Notes under the pieces: generated by a model
Told to the model about the DNA's origin: nothing
Databases searched by the model: none
What the model saw: the letters and a program-made list of their open reading frames with translations, nothing else
Part shown: positions 14,900-28,621 of the stretch, one piece after another
Position numbering within the stretch: the stretch's first letter is position 1
Layout of the letters: each line of letters starts with the position of its first letter
Made by a program: the position numbers and the translations under genes
NCBI GenBank assembly: GCA_963920705.1
Contig: CAWUCO010000219.1
Span: 372,001 to 436,000, forward strand
DNA length: 64,000 nt
From: Odiellus spinosus
Taxonomy: Eukaryota > Arthropoda > Arachnida > Opiliones > Phalangiidae
Direction of reading: 5' to 3'

Positions 14900-16777
14900 T
14901 TTGTGTCTATACTTGGGAAATTTTTGGATCTATACTTGGAAAATTTTTCGATCTATACTATGAAATTTTTCGATCTATACTTGGGAAATTTTTCGATCTA
15001 TACTTGGGAAATTTTTGGATCTATACTTTGGAAATTTTTGGATCTATACTTGGGAAATTTTTGGATCTATACTTGGGAAATTTTTGGATCTATTCTTGGG
15101 AAATTTTTGGATCTATACTTGGGAAATTTTTGGATCTATACTAGGGAAATTTTTCGATCTATACTTGGGAAATTTTTCGATCTATACTTGGGAAATTTTT
15201 GGATCTATACTTGGGAAATTTTTGGATCTATACTTGGGAAATTTTTGGATCTATACTTGGGAAATTTTTCGATCTATACTTGGGAAATTTTTGGATCTAT
15301 ACTTGGGAAATTTTTGGATCTATACTTGGGAAATTTTTCGTACTATACTTGGAAATTTTTCGATCTATACTTGGGAAATTTTTCGATCTATACTTGGAAA
15401 ATTTTTCGATCTATACTTGGGAAATTTTTCGATCTATACTTGGGTAATTTTTCGATCTATACTTGGGAAATTTTTCGATCTATACTTGGGAAATTTTTGG
15501 ATCTATACTTGGGAAATTTTTGGATCTATACTTGGGAAATTTTTCGTACTATACTTGGGAAATTTTTCGATCTATACTTGGGAATTTTTGGATCTATACT
15601 TGGGAAATTTGTGGATCTACACTTGGGAAATTTTTGGATCTATACTTAGGAAATTTTTAGATCTATACTTGGGAAATTTTTCGATCTATACTTGGGAAAT
15701 TTTTGGAACTATACTTGGGAAATTTTTCGATCTATACTTGGGAAATTTTTCGATCTATACTTGGAAAATTTTTCGATCTATACTTGGGAAATTTTTGGAT
15801 CTTTACTTGGGAAATTTTGGATCTATACTTGGGAAATTTTTGTGTCTATACTTGGGAAATTTTTGGATCTATACTTGGAAAATTTTTCGATCTATACTAT
15901 GAAATTTTTCGATCTATACTTGGGAAATTTTTCGATCTATACTTGGGAAATTTTTGGATCTATACTTTGGAAATTTTTGGATCTATACTTGGGAAATTTT
16001 TGGATCTATACTTGGGAAATTTTTGGATCTATTCTTGGGAAATTTTTGGATCTATACTTGGGAAATTTTTGGATCTATACTAGGGAAATTTTTCGATCTA
16101 TACTTGGGAAATTTTTCGATCTATACTTGGGAAATTTTTGGATCTATACTTGGGAAATTTTTGGATCTATACTTGGGAAATTTTTGGATCTATACTTGGG
16201 AAATTTTTCGATCTATACTTGGGAAATTTTTGGATCTATACTTGGGAAATTTTTGGATCTATACTTGGGAAATTTTTCGTACTATACTTGGAAATTTTTC
16301 GATCTATACTTGGGAAATTTTTCGATCTATACTTGGAAAATTTTTCGATCTATACTTGGGAAATTTTTCGATCTATACTTGGGTAATTTTTCGATCTATA
16401 CTTGGGAAATTTTTCGATCTATACTTGGGAAATTTTTGGATCTATACTTGGGAAATTTTTGGATCTATACTTGGGAAATTTTTCGTACTATACTTGGGAA
16501 ATTTTTCGATCTATACTTGGGAATTTTTGGATCTATACTTGGGAAATTTGTGGATCTACACTTGGGAAATTTTTGGATCTATACTTAGGAAATTTTTAGA
16601 TCTATACTTGGGAAATTTTTCGATCTATACTTGGGTAATTTTTGGAACTATACTTGGGAAATTTTTCGATCTATACTTGGGAAATTTTTCGATCTATACT
16701 TGGAAAATTTTTCGATCTATACTTGGGAAATTTTTGGATCTTTACTTGGGAAATTTTGGATCTATACTTGGGAAATT
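14900..16777. repeat. 939-bp tandem duplication
   Basis: The rare monomer beginning TGTGTCTATAC occurs at about 14,903 and 15,842. The order of variants from there to the GGATCTTTAC / T4 pair is repeated at offset 939 bp (41 monomers minus 4 bp). Copy 1 is about 14,900-15,838 and copy 2 about 15,839-16,777. A GGGTAA change next to GGAACTATAC near 16,635 distinguishes copy 2. Confidence 0.78.
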
Positions 16778-17469
16778 TTTCGATCTATACTTGGAAAATT
16801 TTTCGATCTATGCTTGGGAAATTTTTGGATCTATACTTGGGAAATTTTTGGATCTATACTTGGGAAATTTTTCGTACTATACTTGGAAATTTTTCGATCT
16901 ATACTTGGGAAATTTTTCGATCTATACTTGGGTAATTTTTCGATCTATACTTGGGAAATTTTTGGATCTATACTTGGGAAATTTTTGGATCTATACTTGG
17001 GAAATTTTTCGTACTATACTTGAGAAATTTTTCGATCTATACTTGGGAATTTTTTGGATCTATACTTGGGAAATTTTTGGATCTATACTTGGGAAATTTT
17101 TGGATCTATTCATGGGAAATTTTTGGATCTATACTTGGGAAATTTTTCGTACTATACATGGGAAATTTTTGGATCTATTCTTGGGAAATTTTTGGATCTA
17201 TACTTGGGAAATTTTTCGATCTATACTTGGGAAATTTTTCGATCTATACTAGGGAAATTTTTCGATCTATACTTGGGAAATTTTTCGATCTATAATTGGG
17301 AAATTTTTGGATCTATACTTGGGAAATTTTTGGATCTATACTTGGGAAATTTTTGGATCTATTCTTGGGAAATTTTTGGATCTATACTTGGGAAATTTTT
17401 GGATCTATACTTGGGAAATTTTTGGATCTATACTTGGGAAATTTTTGGATCTATACTTGGTAAATTTTT

Positions 17470-17721
17470 GGATCTCTACTTGGGAAATTTTTAATCTCTA
17501 CTTGGGAAATTTTTGAATCTCTACTTGGGAAATTTTTGAATCTCTACTTGGGAAATTTTTGAAACTCTACTTGGGAAATTTTTGAATCTCTACTTGGGAA
17601 ATTTTTGAATCGCTACTTGGGAAATTTTTGAATCTCTACTTGGTAAATTTTTGATTCTCTACTTGGGAAATTTTTGAATCTCTACTTGGGAAATTTTTGA
17701 ATCTATACTTGGGTAATTTTT
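17470..17721. repeat. GAATCTC cassette, left type, copy 5 (11 monomers)
   Basis: Same eleven-monomer order and 252-bp length as copy 4, 3,873 bp further on. The monomer just before it reads TTGGTAAA instead of TTGGGAAA, a private change. Confidence 0.92.
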
Positions 17722-20700
17722 GGATCTATACTTGGGAAATTTTTCGATCTATACTTGGAAAATTTTTCGATCTATACTTGGGAAATTTTTCGATCTATAC
17801 TTGGGAAATTTTTGGATCTATACTTGGGAAATTTTTGGATCTATACTTGGGAAATTTTTGGATCTATACTTGGGAAATTTTTCGTACTATACTTGGAAAT
17901 TTTTCGATCTATACTTGGGAAATTTTTCGATCTATACTTGGAAAATTTTTCGATCTATACTTGGGTAATTTTTCGATCTATACTTGGGAAATTTTTGGAT
18001 CTATACTTGGGAAATTTTTGGATCTATACTTGGGAAATTTTTGGATCTATACTTGGGAAAGTTTTCGTACTATACTTGGGAAATTTTTCGATCTACACTT
18101 GGGAATTTTTGGATCTATACTTGGGAAATTTTTGGATCTACACTTGGGAAATTTTTGGATCTATACTTAGGAAATTTTTGGATCTATTCATGGGAAATTT
18201 TTGGATCTATACTTGGGAAATTTTTCGTACTATACATGGGAAATTTTTGGATCTATTCTTGGGAAATTTTTGGATCTATACTTGGGAAATTTTTCGATCT
18301 ATACTTGGGAAATTTTTCGATCTATACTAGGGAAATTTTTCGATCTATACTTGGGAAATTTTTGGATGTATACTTGGGAAATTTGTGGATCTATACTTGG
18401 GAAATTTTTCGATCTATACTTGGGAAATTTTTGGATCTATACTTGGGAAATTTTTGGATCTATACTTGGGAAATTTTTGGAACTATACTTGGGAAATTTT
18501 TCGATCTATACTTGGGAAATTTTTCGATCTATACTTGGAAAATTTTTCGATCTATACTTGGGAAATTTTTCGATCTATACTTGGGTAATTTTTCGATCTA
18601 TACTTGGGAAATTTTTGGATCTATACTTGGGAAATTTTTGGATCTATACTTGGGAAATTTTTCGTACTATACTTGGGAAATTTTTCGATCTATACTTGGG
18701 AAATTTTTGGATCTATTCATGGGAAATTTGTGGATCTATACTTGGGAAATTTTTCGATCTATACATGGGAAATTTTTGGATCTATACTTGGGAAATTTTT
18801 CGATCTATACTTGGGAAATTTTTGGATCTATACTTGGAAAATTTTTGGATCTATACTTGGGAAATTTTTCGATCTATACTTGGGAAATTTTTGGATCTAT
18901 ACTTAGGAAATTTTTGGATCTATTCATGGGAAATTTTTGGATATATACTTGGGAAATTTTTCGTACTATACATGGGAAATTTTTGGATCTATTCTTGGGA
19001 AATTTTTGGATCTATACTTGGGAAATTTTTGGATCTATACTTAGGAAATTTTTGGATCTATTCATGGGAAATTTTTGGATCTATACTTGGGAAATTTTTG
19101 GATCTATACTTGGGAAATTTTTCGTACTATACATGGGAAATTTTTGGATCTATTCTTGGGAAATTTTTGGATCAATACTTGGGAAATTTTTCGATCTATA
19201 CTAGGGAAATTTTTCGATCTATACTTGGGAAATTTTTGGATGTATACTTGGGAAATTTGTGGATCTATACTTGGGAAATTTTTCGATCTATACATGGGAA
19301 ATTTTTGGATCTATACTTGGGAAATTTTTCGATCTATACTTGGGAAATTTTTGGATCTATACTTGGGAAATTTTTGGATCTATACTTGGGAAATTTTTCG
19401 ATCTATATTTGGGAAATTTTTGGATCTATACTTAGGAAATTTTTGGATCTATTCATGGGAAATTTTTGGATCTATACTTGGGAAATTTTTCGTACTATAC
19501 ATGGGAAATTTTTGGATCTATTCTTGGGAAATTTTTGGATCTATACTTGGGAAATTTTTCGATCTATACTTGGGAACTTTTTCGATCTATACTAGGGAAA
19601 TTTTTCGATCTATACTTGGGAAATTTTTGGATGTATACTTGGGAAATTTGTGGATCTATACTTGGGAAATTTTTCGATCTATACATGGGAAATTTTTGGA
19701 TCTATACTTAGGAAATTTTTCGATCTATACTTGGAAAATTTTTCGATCTATGCTTGGGAAATTTTTGGATCTATACTTGGGAAATTTTTGGATCTATACT
19801 TGGAAAATTTTTCGATCTATGCTTGGGAAATTTTTGGATCTATACTTGGGAAATTTTTGGATCTATACTTGGGAAATTTTTGGATCTATACTTGGGAAAT
19901 TTTTGGATCTATACTTGGGAAATTTTTCGTACTATACTTGGAAATTTTTCGATCTATACTTGGGAAATTTTTCGATCTATACTTGGAAAATTTTTCGATC
20001 TATACTTGGGAAATTTTTCGATCTATACTTGGGTAATTTTTCGATCTATACTTGGGAAATTTTTCGATCTATACTTGGGAAATTTTTGGATCTATACTTG
20101 GGAAATTTTTGGATCTATACTTGGGAAATTTTTCGTACTATACTTGGGAAATTTTTCGATCTATACTTGGGAATTTTTGGATCTATACTTGGGAAATTTG
20201 TGGATCTACACTTGGGAAATTTTTGGATCTATACTTAGGAAATTTTTAGATCTATACTTGGGAAATTTTTCGATCTATACTTGGGAAATTTTTGGAACTA
20301 TACTTGGGAAATTTTTCGATCTATACTTGGGAAATTTTTCGATCTATACTTGGAAAATTTTTCGATCTATACTTGGGAAATTTTTGGATCTTTACTTGGG
20401 AAATTTTGGATCTATACTTGGGAAATTTTTCGATCTAAACTTGGAAAATTTTTCGATCTATGCTTGGGAAATTTTTGGATCTATACTTGGGAAATTTTTG
20501 GATCTATACTTGGGAAATTTTTCGTACTATACTTGGAAATTTTTCGATCTATACTTGGGAAATTTTTCGATCTATACTTGGGTAATTTTTCGATCTATAC
20601 TTGGGAAATTTTTGGATCTATACTTGGGAAATTTTTGGATCTATACTTGGGAAATTTTTGGATCTATACTTGGGAAATTTTTCGTACTATACTTGGGAAA

Positions 20701-23700
20701 TTTTTCGATCTATACTTGGGAATTTTTTGGATCTATACTTGGGAAATTTTTGGATCTATACTTGGGAAATTTTTGGATCTATTCATGGGAAATTTTTGGA
20801 TCTATACTTGGGAAATTTTTCGTACTATACATGGGAAATTTTTGGATCTATTCTTGGGAAATTTTTGGATCTATTCTTGGGAAATTTTTGGATCAATACT
20901 TGGGAAATTTTTCGATCTATACTAGGGAAATTTTTCGATCTATACTTGGGAAATTTTTGGATGTATACTTGGGAAATTTGTGGATCTATACTTGGGAAAT
21001 TTTTCGATCTATACATGGGAAATTTTTGGATCTATACTTGGGAAATTTTTCGATCTATACTTGGGAAATTTTTGGATCTATACTTGGGAAATTTTTGGAT
21101 CTATACTTGGGAAATTTTTCGATCTATATTTGGGAAATTTTTGGATCTATACTTAGGAAATTTTTGGATCTATTCATGGGAAATTTTTGGATCTATACTT
21201 GGGAAATTTTTCGTACTATACATGGGAAATTTTTGGATCTATTCTTGGGAAATTTTTGGATCTATACTTGGGAAATTTTTCGATCTATACTTGGGAAATT
21301 TTTCGATCTATACTAGGGAAATTTTTCGATCTATACTTGGGAAATTTTTGGATGTATACTTGGGAAATTTGTGGATCTATACTTGGGAAATTTTTCGATC
21401 TATACATGGGAAATTTTTGGATCTATACTTAGGAAATTTTTCGATCTATACTTGGGAAATTTTTGGATCTATACTTGGGAAATTTTTGGATCTATACTTG
21501 GGAAATTTTTCGATCTATACTTGGAAAATTTTTCGATCTATGCTTGGGAAATTTTTGGATCTATACTTGGGAAATTTTTGGATCTATACTTGGGAAATTT
21601 TTGGATCTATACTTGGGAAATTTTTGGATCTATACTTGGGAAATTTTTCGATCTATACTTGGGAAATTTTTGGATCTATACTTAGGAAATTTTTGGATCT
21701 ATTCATGGGAAATTTTTGGATATATACTTGGGAAATTTTTCGTACTATACATGGGAAATTTTTGGATCTATTCTTGGGAAATTTTTGGATCTATACTTGG
21801 GAAATTTTTGGATCTATACTTAGGAAATTTTTGGATCTATTCATGGGAAATTTTTGGATCTATACTTGGGAAATTTTTGGATCTATACTTGGGAAATTTT
21901 TCGTACTATACATGGGAAATTTTTGGATCTATTCTTGGGAAATTTTTGGATCAATACTTGGGAAATTTTTCGATCTATACTAGGGAAATTTTTCGATCTA
22001 TACTTGGGAAATTTTTGGATGTATACTTGGGAAATTTGTGGATCTATACTTGGGAAATTTTTCGATCTATACATGGGAAATTTTTGGATCTATACTTGGG
22101 AAATTTTTCGATCTATACTTGGGAAATTTTTGGATCTATACTTGGGAAATTTTTGGATCTATACTTGGGAAATTTTTCGATCTATATTTGGGAAATTTTT
22201 GGATCTATACTTAGGAAATTTTTGGATCTATTCATGGGAAATTTTTGGATCTATACTTGGGAAATTTTTCGTACTATACATGGGAAATTTTTGGATCTAT
22301 TCTTGGGAAATTTTTGGATCTATACTTGGGAAATTTTTCGATCTATACTTGGGAAATTTTTCGATCTATACTAGGGAAATTTTTCGATCTATACTTGGGA
22401 AATTTTTGGATGTATACTTGGGAAATTTGTGGATCTATACTTGGGAAATTTTTCGATCTATACATGGGAAATTTTTGGATCTATACTTAGGAAATTTTTC
22501 GATCTATACTTGGGAAATTTTTGGATCTATACTTGGGAAATTTTTGGATCTATACTTGGGAAATTTTTCGATCTATACTTGGAAAATTTTTCGATCTATG
22601 CTTGGGAAATTTTTGGATCTATACTTGGGAAATTTTTGGATCTATACTTGGGAAATTTTTGGATCTATACTTGGGAAATTTTTGGATCTATACTTGGGAA
22701 ATTTTTCGTACTATACTTGGAAATTTTTCGATCTATACTTGGGAAATTTTTCGATCTATACTTGGAAAATTTTTCGATCTATACTTGGGAAATTTTTCGA
22801 TCTATACTTGGGTAATTTTTCGATCTATACTTGGGAAATTTTTCGATCTATACTTGGGAAATTTTTGGATCTATACTTGGGAAATTTTTGGATCTATACT
22901 TGGGAAATTTTTCGTACTATACTTGGGAAATTTTTGGAACTATACTTGGGAAATTTTTCGATCTATACTTGGGAAATTTTTCGATCTATACTTGGGAAAT
23001 TTTTGGAACTATACTTGGGAAATTTTTCGATCTATACTTGGGAAATTTTTCGATCTATACTTGGAAAATTTTTCGATCTATACTTGGGAAATTTTTGGAT
23101 CTTTACTTGGGAAATTTTGGATCTATACTTGGGAAATTTTTCGATCTAAACTTGGAAAATTTTTCGATCTATGCTTGGGAAATTTTTGGATCTATACTTG
23201 GGAAATTTTTGGATCTATACTTGGGAAATTTTTCGTACTATACTTGGAAATTTTTCGATCTATACTTGGGAAATTTTTCGATCTATACTTGGGTAATTTT
23301 TCGATCTATACTTGGGAAATTTTTGGATCTATACTTGGGAAATTTTTGGATCTATACTTGGGAAATTTTTGGATCTATACTTGGGAAATTTTTCGTACTA
23401 TACTTGGGAAATTTTTCGATCTATACTTGGGAATTTTTTGGATCTATACTTGGGAAATTTTTGGATCTATACTTGGGAAATTTTTGGATCTATTCATGGG
23501 AAATTTTTGGATCTATACTTGGGAAATTTTTCGTACTATACATGGGAAATTTTTGGATCTATTCTTGGGAAATTTTTGGATCTATACTTGGGAAATTTTT
23601 CGATCTATACTTGGGAAATTTTTCGATCTATACTAGGGAAATTTTTCGATCTATACTTGGGAAATTTTTCGATCTATAATTGGGAAATTTTTGGATCTAT

Positions 23701-23853
23701 ACTTGGGAAATTTTTGGATCTATACTTGGGAAATTTTTGGATCTATTCTTGGGAAATTTTTGGATCTATACTTGGGAAATTTTTGGATCTATACTTGGGA
23801 AATTTTTGGATCTATACTTGGGAAATTTTTGGATCTATACTTGGGAAATTTTT

Positions 23854-24105
23854 GGATCTCTACTTGGGAAATTTTTAATCTCTACTTGGGAAATTTTTGA
23901 ATCTCTACTTGGGAAATTTTTGAATCTCTACTTGGGAAATTTTTGAAACTCTACTTGGGAAATTTTTGAATCTCTACTTGGGAAATTTTTGAATCGCTAC
24001 TTGGGAAATTTTTGAATCTCTACTTGGTAAATTTTTGATTCTCTACTTGGGAAATTTTTGAATCTCTACTTGGGAAATTTTTGAATCTATACTTGGGTAA
24101 TTTTT
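23854..24105. repeat. GAATCTC cassette, left type, copy 6 (11 monomers)
   Basis: Same eleven-monomer order and 252-bp length as copies 4 and 5. It lies 6,384 bp after copy 5, inside copy 1 of the 7.19-kb duplication. Confidence 0.92.
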
Positions 24106-26435
24106 GGATCTATACTTGGGAAATTTTTCGATCTATACTTGGAAAATTTTTCGATCTATACTTGGGAAATTTTTCGATCTATACTTGGGAAATTTTTCGA
24201 TCTATACTTTTGAAATTTTTGGATCTATACTTGGGAAATTTTTGGATCTATACTTGGGAAATTTTTCGTACTATACTTGGAAATTTTTCGATCTATACTT
24301 GGGAAATTTTTCGATCTATACTTGGAAAATTTTTCGATCTATACTTGGGTAATTTTTCGATCTATACTTGGGAAATTTTTGGATCTATACTTGGGAAATT
24401 TTTGGATCTATACTTGGGAAATTTTTGGATCTATACTTGGGAAAGTTTTCGTACTATACTTGGGAAATTTTTCGATCTATACTTGGGAATTTTTGGATCT
24501 ATACTTGGGAAATTTTTGGATCTACACTTGGGAAATTTTTGGATCTATACTTAGGAAATTTTTGGATCTATTCATGGGAAATTTTTGGATCTATACTTGG
24601 GAAATTTTTCGTACTATACATGGGAAATTTTTGGATCTATTCTTGGGAAATTTTTGGATCTATACTTGGGAAATTTTTCGATCTATACTTGGGAAATTTT
24701 TCGATCTATACTAGGGAAATTTTTCGATCTATACTTGGGAAATTTTTGGATGTATACTTGGGAAATTTGTGGATCTATACTTGGGAAATTTTTCGATCTA
24801 TACTTGGGAAATTTTTGGATCTATACTTGGGAAATTTTTGGATCTATACTTGGGAAATTTTTGGAACTATACTTGGGAAATTTTTCGATCTATACTTGGG
24901 AAATTTTTCGATCTATACTTGGAAAATTTTTCGATCTATACTTGGGAAATTTTTCGATCTATACTTGGGTAATTTTTCGATCTATACTTGGGAAATTTTT
25001 GGATCTATACTTGGGAAATTTTTGGATCTATACTTGGGAAATTTTTCGTACTATACTTGGGAAATTTTTCGATCTATACTTGGGAAATTTTTGGATCTAT
25101 TCATGGGAAATTTTTGGATCTATACTTGGGAAATTTTTGGATCTATACTTGGGAAATTTTTCGTACTATACATGGGAAATTTTTGGATCTATTCTTGGGA
25201 AATTTTTGGATCTATACTTGGGAAATTTTTCGATCTATACTTGGGAAATTTTTCGATCTATACTAGGGAAATTTTTCGATCTATACTTGGGAAATTTTTG
25301 GATGTATACTTGGGAAATTTGTGGATCTATACTTGGGAAATTTTTCGATCTATACATGGGAAATTTTTGGATCTATACTTGGGAAATTTTTCGATCTATA
25401 CTTGGGAAATTTTTGGATCTATACTTGGAAAATTTTTGGATCTATACTTGGGAAATTTTTCGATCTATACTTGGGAAATTTTTGGATCTATACTTAGGAA
25501 ATTTTTGGATCTATTCATGGGAAATTTTTGGATATATACTTGGGAAATTTTTCGTACTATACATGGGAAATTTTTGGATCTATTCTTGGGAAATTTTTGG
25601 ATCTATACTTGGGAAATTTTTGGATCTATACTTAGGAAATTTTTGGATCTATTCATGGGAAATTTTTGGATCTATACTTGGGAAATTTTTGGATCTATAC
25701 TTGGGAAATTTTTCGTACTATACATGGGAAATTTTTGGATCTATTCTTGGGAAATTTTTGGATCAATACTTGGGAAATTTTTCGATCTATACTAGGGAAA
25801 TTTTTCGATCTATACTTGGGAAATTTTTGGATGTATACTTGGGAAATTTGTGGATCTATACTTGGGAAATTTTTCGATCTATACATGGGAAATTTTTGGA
25901 TCTATACTTGGGAAATTTTTCGATCTATACTTGGGAAATTTTTGGATCTATACTTGGGAAATTTTTGGATCTATACTTGGGAAATTTTTCGATCTATATT
26001 TGGGAAATTTTTGGATCTATACTTAGGAAATTTTTGGATCTATTCATGGGAAATTTTTGGATCTATACTTGGGAAATTTTTCGTACTATACATGGGAAAT
26101 TTTTGGATCTATTCTTGGGAAATTTTTGGATCTATACTTGGGAAATTTTTCGATCTATACTTGGGAAATTTTTCGATCTATACTAGGGAAATTTTTCGAT
26201 CTATACTTGGGAAATTTGTGGATCTATACTTGGGAAATTTTTCGATCTATACATGGGAAATTTTTGGATCTATACTTAGGAAATTTTTCGATCTATACTT
26301 GGGAAATTTTTGGATCTATACTTGGGAAATTTTTGGATCTATACTTGGGAAATTTTTCGATCTATACTTGGAAAATTTTTCGATCTATGCTTGGGAAATT
26401 TTTGGATCTATACTTGGGAAATTTTTGGATCTATA

Positions 26436-27445
26436 CTTGGGAAATTTTTGGATCTATACTTGGGAAATTTTTGGATCTATACTTGGGAAATTTTTGGATC
26501 TATTCTTGGGAAATTTTTGGATCTATACTTGGGAAATTTTTGGATCTATACTTGGGAAATTTTTGGATCTATACTTGGAAAATTTTTCGATCTATACTAG
26601 TCAAATTTTTCGATCTATACTTTTGAAATTTTTGGATCTATACTTGGGAAATTTTTGGATCTATACTTGGGAAATTTTTGGATCTATTCTTGGAAAATTT
26701 TTGGATCTATACTTGGGAAATTTTTGGATCTATACTAGGGAAATTTTTCGATCTATACTTGGGAAATTTTTGGATCTATACTTGGGAAATTTTTGGATCT
26801 ATACTTGGGAAATTTTTGGATCTATACTTGGGAAATTTTTCGATCTATACTTGGGAAATTTTTGGATCTTTACTTGGGAAATTTTGGATCTATACTTGGG
26901 AAATTTTTCGATCTATACTTGGGTAATTTTTCGATCTATACTTGGGAAATTTTTGGATCTATACTTGGGAAATTTTTGGATCTATACTTGGGAAATTTTT
27001 GGATCTATTCTTGGGAAATTTTTGGATCTATACTTGGGAAATTTTTGGATCTATACTTGGGAAATTTTTGGATCTATACTTGGAAAATTTTTCGATCTAT
27101 ACTAGTCAAATTTTTCGATCTATACTTTTGAAATTTTTGGATCTATACTTGGGAAATTTTTGGATCTATACTTGGGAAATTTTTGGATCTATTCTTGGAA
27201 AATTTTTGGATCTATACTTGGGAAATTTTTGGATCTATACTAGGGAAATTTTTCGATCTATACTTGGGAAATTTTTGGATCTATACTTGGGAAATTTTTG
27301 GATCTATACTTGGGAAATTTTTGGATCTATACTTGGGAAATTTTTCGATCTATACTTGGGAAATTTTTGGATCTTTACTTGGGAAATTTTGGATCTATAC
27401 TTGGGAAATTTTTCGATCTATACTTGGGTAATTTTTCGATCTATA
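26436..27445. repeat. 505-bp tandem duplication with CTAGTCAAA marker
   Basis: Two adjacent copies at offset 505 bp (22 monomers minus 1 bp). Each has an ATTCTTGGG monomer, a GGAAAA monomer, CTAGTCAAATTTTT (near 26,597 and 27,102), CTTTTGAAATTTTT, ATTCTTGGAAAA, CTAGGG, then the GGATCTTTAC / T4 pair and GGGTAA. The pair recurs as a unit in the second 7.19-kb copy, with CTAGTCAAA near 34,684 and 35,189. Confidence 0.82.
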
Positions 27446-28621
27446 CTTGGGAAATTTTTGGATCTATACTTGGGAAATTTTTGGATCTATACTTGGGAAA
27501 TTTTTGGATCTATACTTGGGAAATTTTTCGTACTATACTTGGGAAATTTTTCGATCTATACTTGGGAATTTTTTGGATCTATACTTTTGAAGTTTTTGGA
27601 TCTATACTTGGGAAATTTTTGTATCTATACTTAGGAAATTTTTGGATCTATTCATGGGAAATTTTTTGATATATACTTGGGAAATTTTTGGATCTATACT
27701 TGGGAAATTTTTCGTAATATACATGGGAAATTTTTGGATCTATTCTTGGGAAATTTTTGGATCTATACTTGGGAAATTTTTCGATCTATTCTTGGGAAAT
27801 TTTTCGATCTATACTAGGGAAATTTTTCGATCTATACTTGGGAAATTTTTTGATCTATACTTGGGAAATTTTTCGATCTATACTTGGGAAATTTTTCGAT
27901 CTATACTTGGGAAATTTTTGGATCTATACTTGGGAAATTTTTGGATCTATACTTGGGAAATTTTTCGATCTATACTTGGGAAATTTTTGGATCTTTACTT
28001 GGGAAATTTTGGATCTATACTTGGGAAATTTTTCGATCTATACTTGGAAAATTTTTCGATCTATGCTTGGGAAATTTTTGGATCTACACTTGGGAAATTT
28101 TTGGATCTATACTTGGGAAATTTTTGGATCTATACTTAGGAAATTTTTCGATCTATACTTGGGAAATTTTTGGATCTATACTTGGGAAATTTTTGGATCT
28201 ATACTTGGGAAATTTTTCGATCTATACTTGGAAAATTTTTCGATCTATACTTGGGAAATTTTTGGATCTATACTTGGGAAATTTTTGGATCTATACTTGG
28301 GAAATTTTTCGATCTATATTTGGGAAATTTTTGGATCTATACTTAGGAAATTTTTGGATCTATTCATGGGAAATTTTTGGATCTATACTTGGGAAATTTT
28401 TCGTACTATACATGGGAAATTTTTGGATCTATTCTTGGGAAATTTTTGGATCTATACTTGGGAAATTTTTCGATCTATACTTGGGAAATTTTTCGATCTA
28501 TACTAGGGAAATTTTTCGATCTATACTTGGGAAATTTTTGGATGTATACTTGGGAAATTTGTGGATCTATACTTGGGAAATTTTTCGATCTATACATGGG
28601 AAATTTTTGGATCTATACTTA

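Larger units (their letters stand above)
4920..15905. repeat. Scattered 229-bp doublets marked by CTATGAAA
   Basis: A shortened monomer with CTATACTATGAAATTTTT occurs in pairs 229 bp apart (10 monomers minus 1 bp) near 4923/5152, 6114/6343, 8106/8335, 11796/12025 and 14730/14959. There are single copies near 1996 and 15898. Each is flanked by CG monomers, a CTTTGGAAA monomer and an ATTCTTGGG monomer. The marker was not seen after 16 kb, so it identifies one higher-order lineage confined to the left quarter of the window. Confidence 0.75.
7034..21059. repeat. Zone of 3.4-3.9 kb higher-order units
   Basis: Successive GAATCTC cassettes start at 6678, 10089, 13597 and 17470, giving periods of 3,411, 3,508 and 3,873 bp. 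Between cassettes the order of variant monomers is largely conserved. For example, the segment starting at the CTTTGGAAA monomer near 8390 recurs near 12081, 15015 and 15954. Unit length changes by insertion or loss of whole blocks of monomers, including a local 939-bp duplication. From about 18 to 21 kb the order shifts to ATTCATGGG/CTTAGG-rich blocks that foreshadow the next zone. No non-satellite sequence is seen. Confidence 0.8.
21060..28250. repeat. 7.19-kb segmental duplication, copy 1
   Basis: The order of variant monomers from about 21,060 reappears from 28,251 at offset 7,190 bp. Downstream of an extra 897-bp block in the second copy, the offset becomes 8,087 bp. Matches are base-for-base in every row I compared. 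Diagnostic markers include the GGATCAATAC monomer near 21,953, the cassette at 23,854, the CTAGTCAAATTTTT monomers near 26,597 and 27,102, and the CTTTTGAAGTTTTT monomer near 27,587. Identity breaks at the right edge, where 28,248 reads CTATAC and the partner near 36,335 reads CTATGC. Confidence 0.85.

Noticed and set aside
19104..19295. 63-codon reverse-strand frames (also near 20,825, 21,883, 25,695, 29,073, 29,970 and 33,782)
   Set aside because: The antisense monomer normally supplies TAG in its TATAGATC part about once per three monomers in each frame. These frames stay open only because a GGATCAATAC or similar variant removes one stop. All are copies of the same higher-order block.
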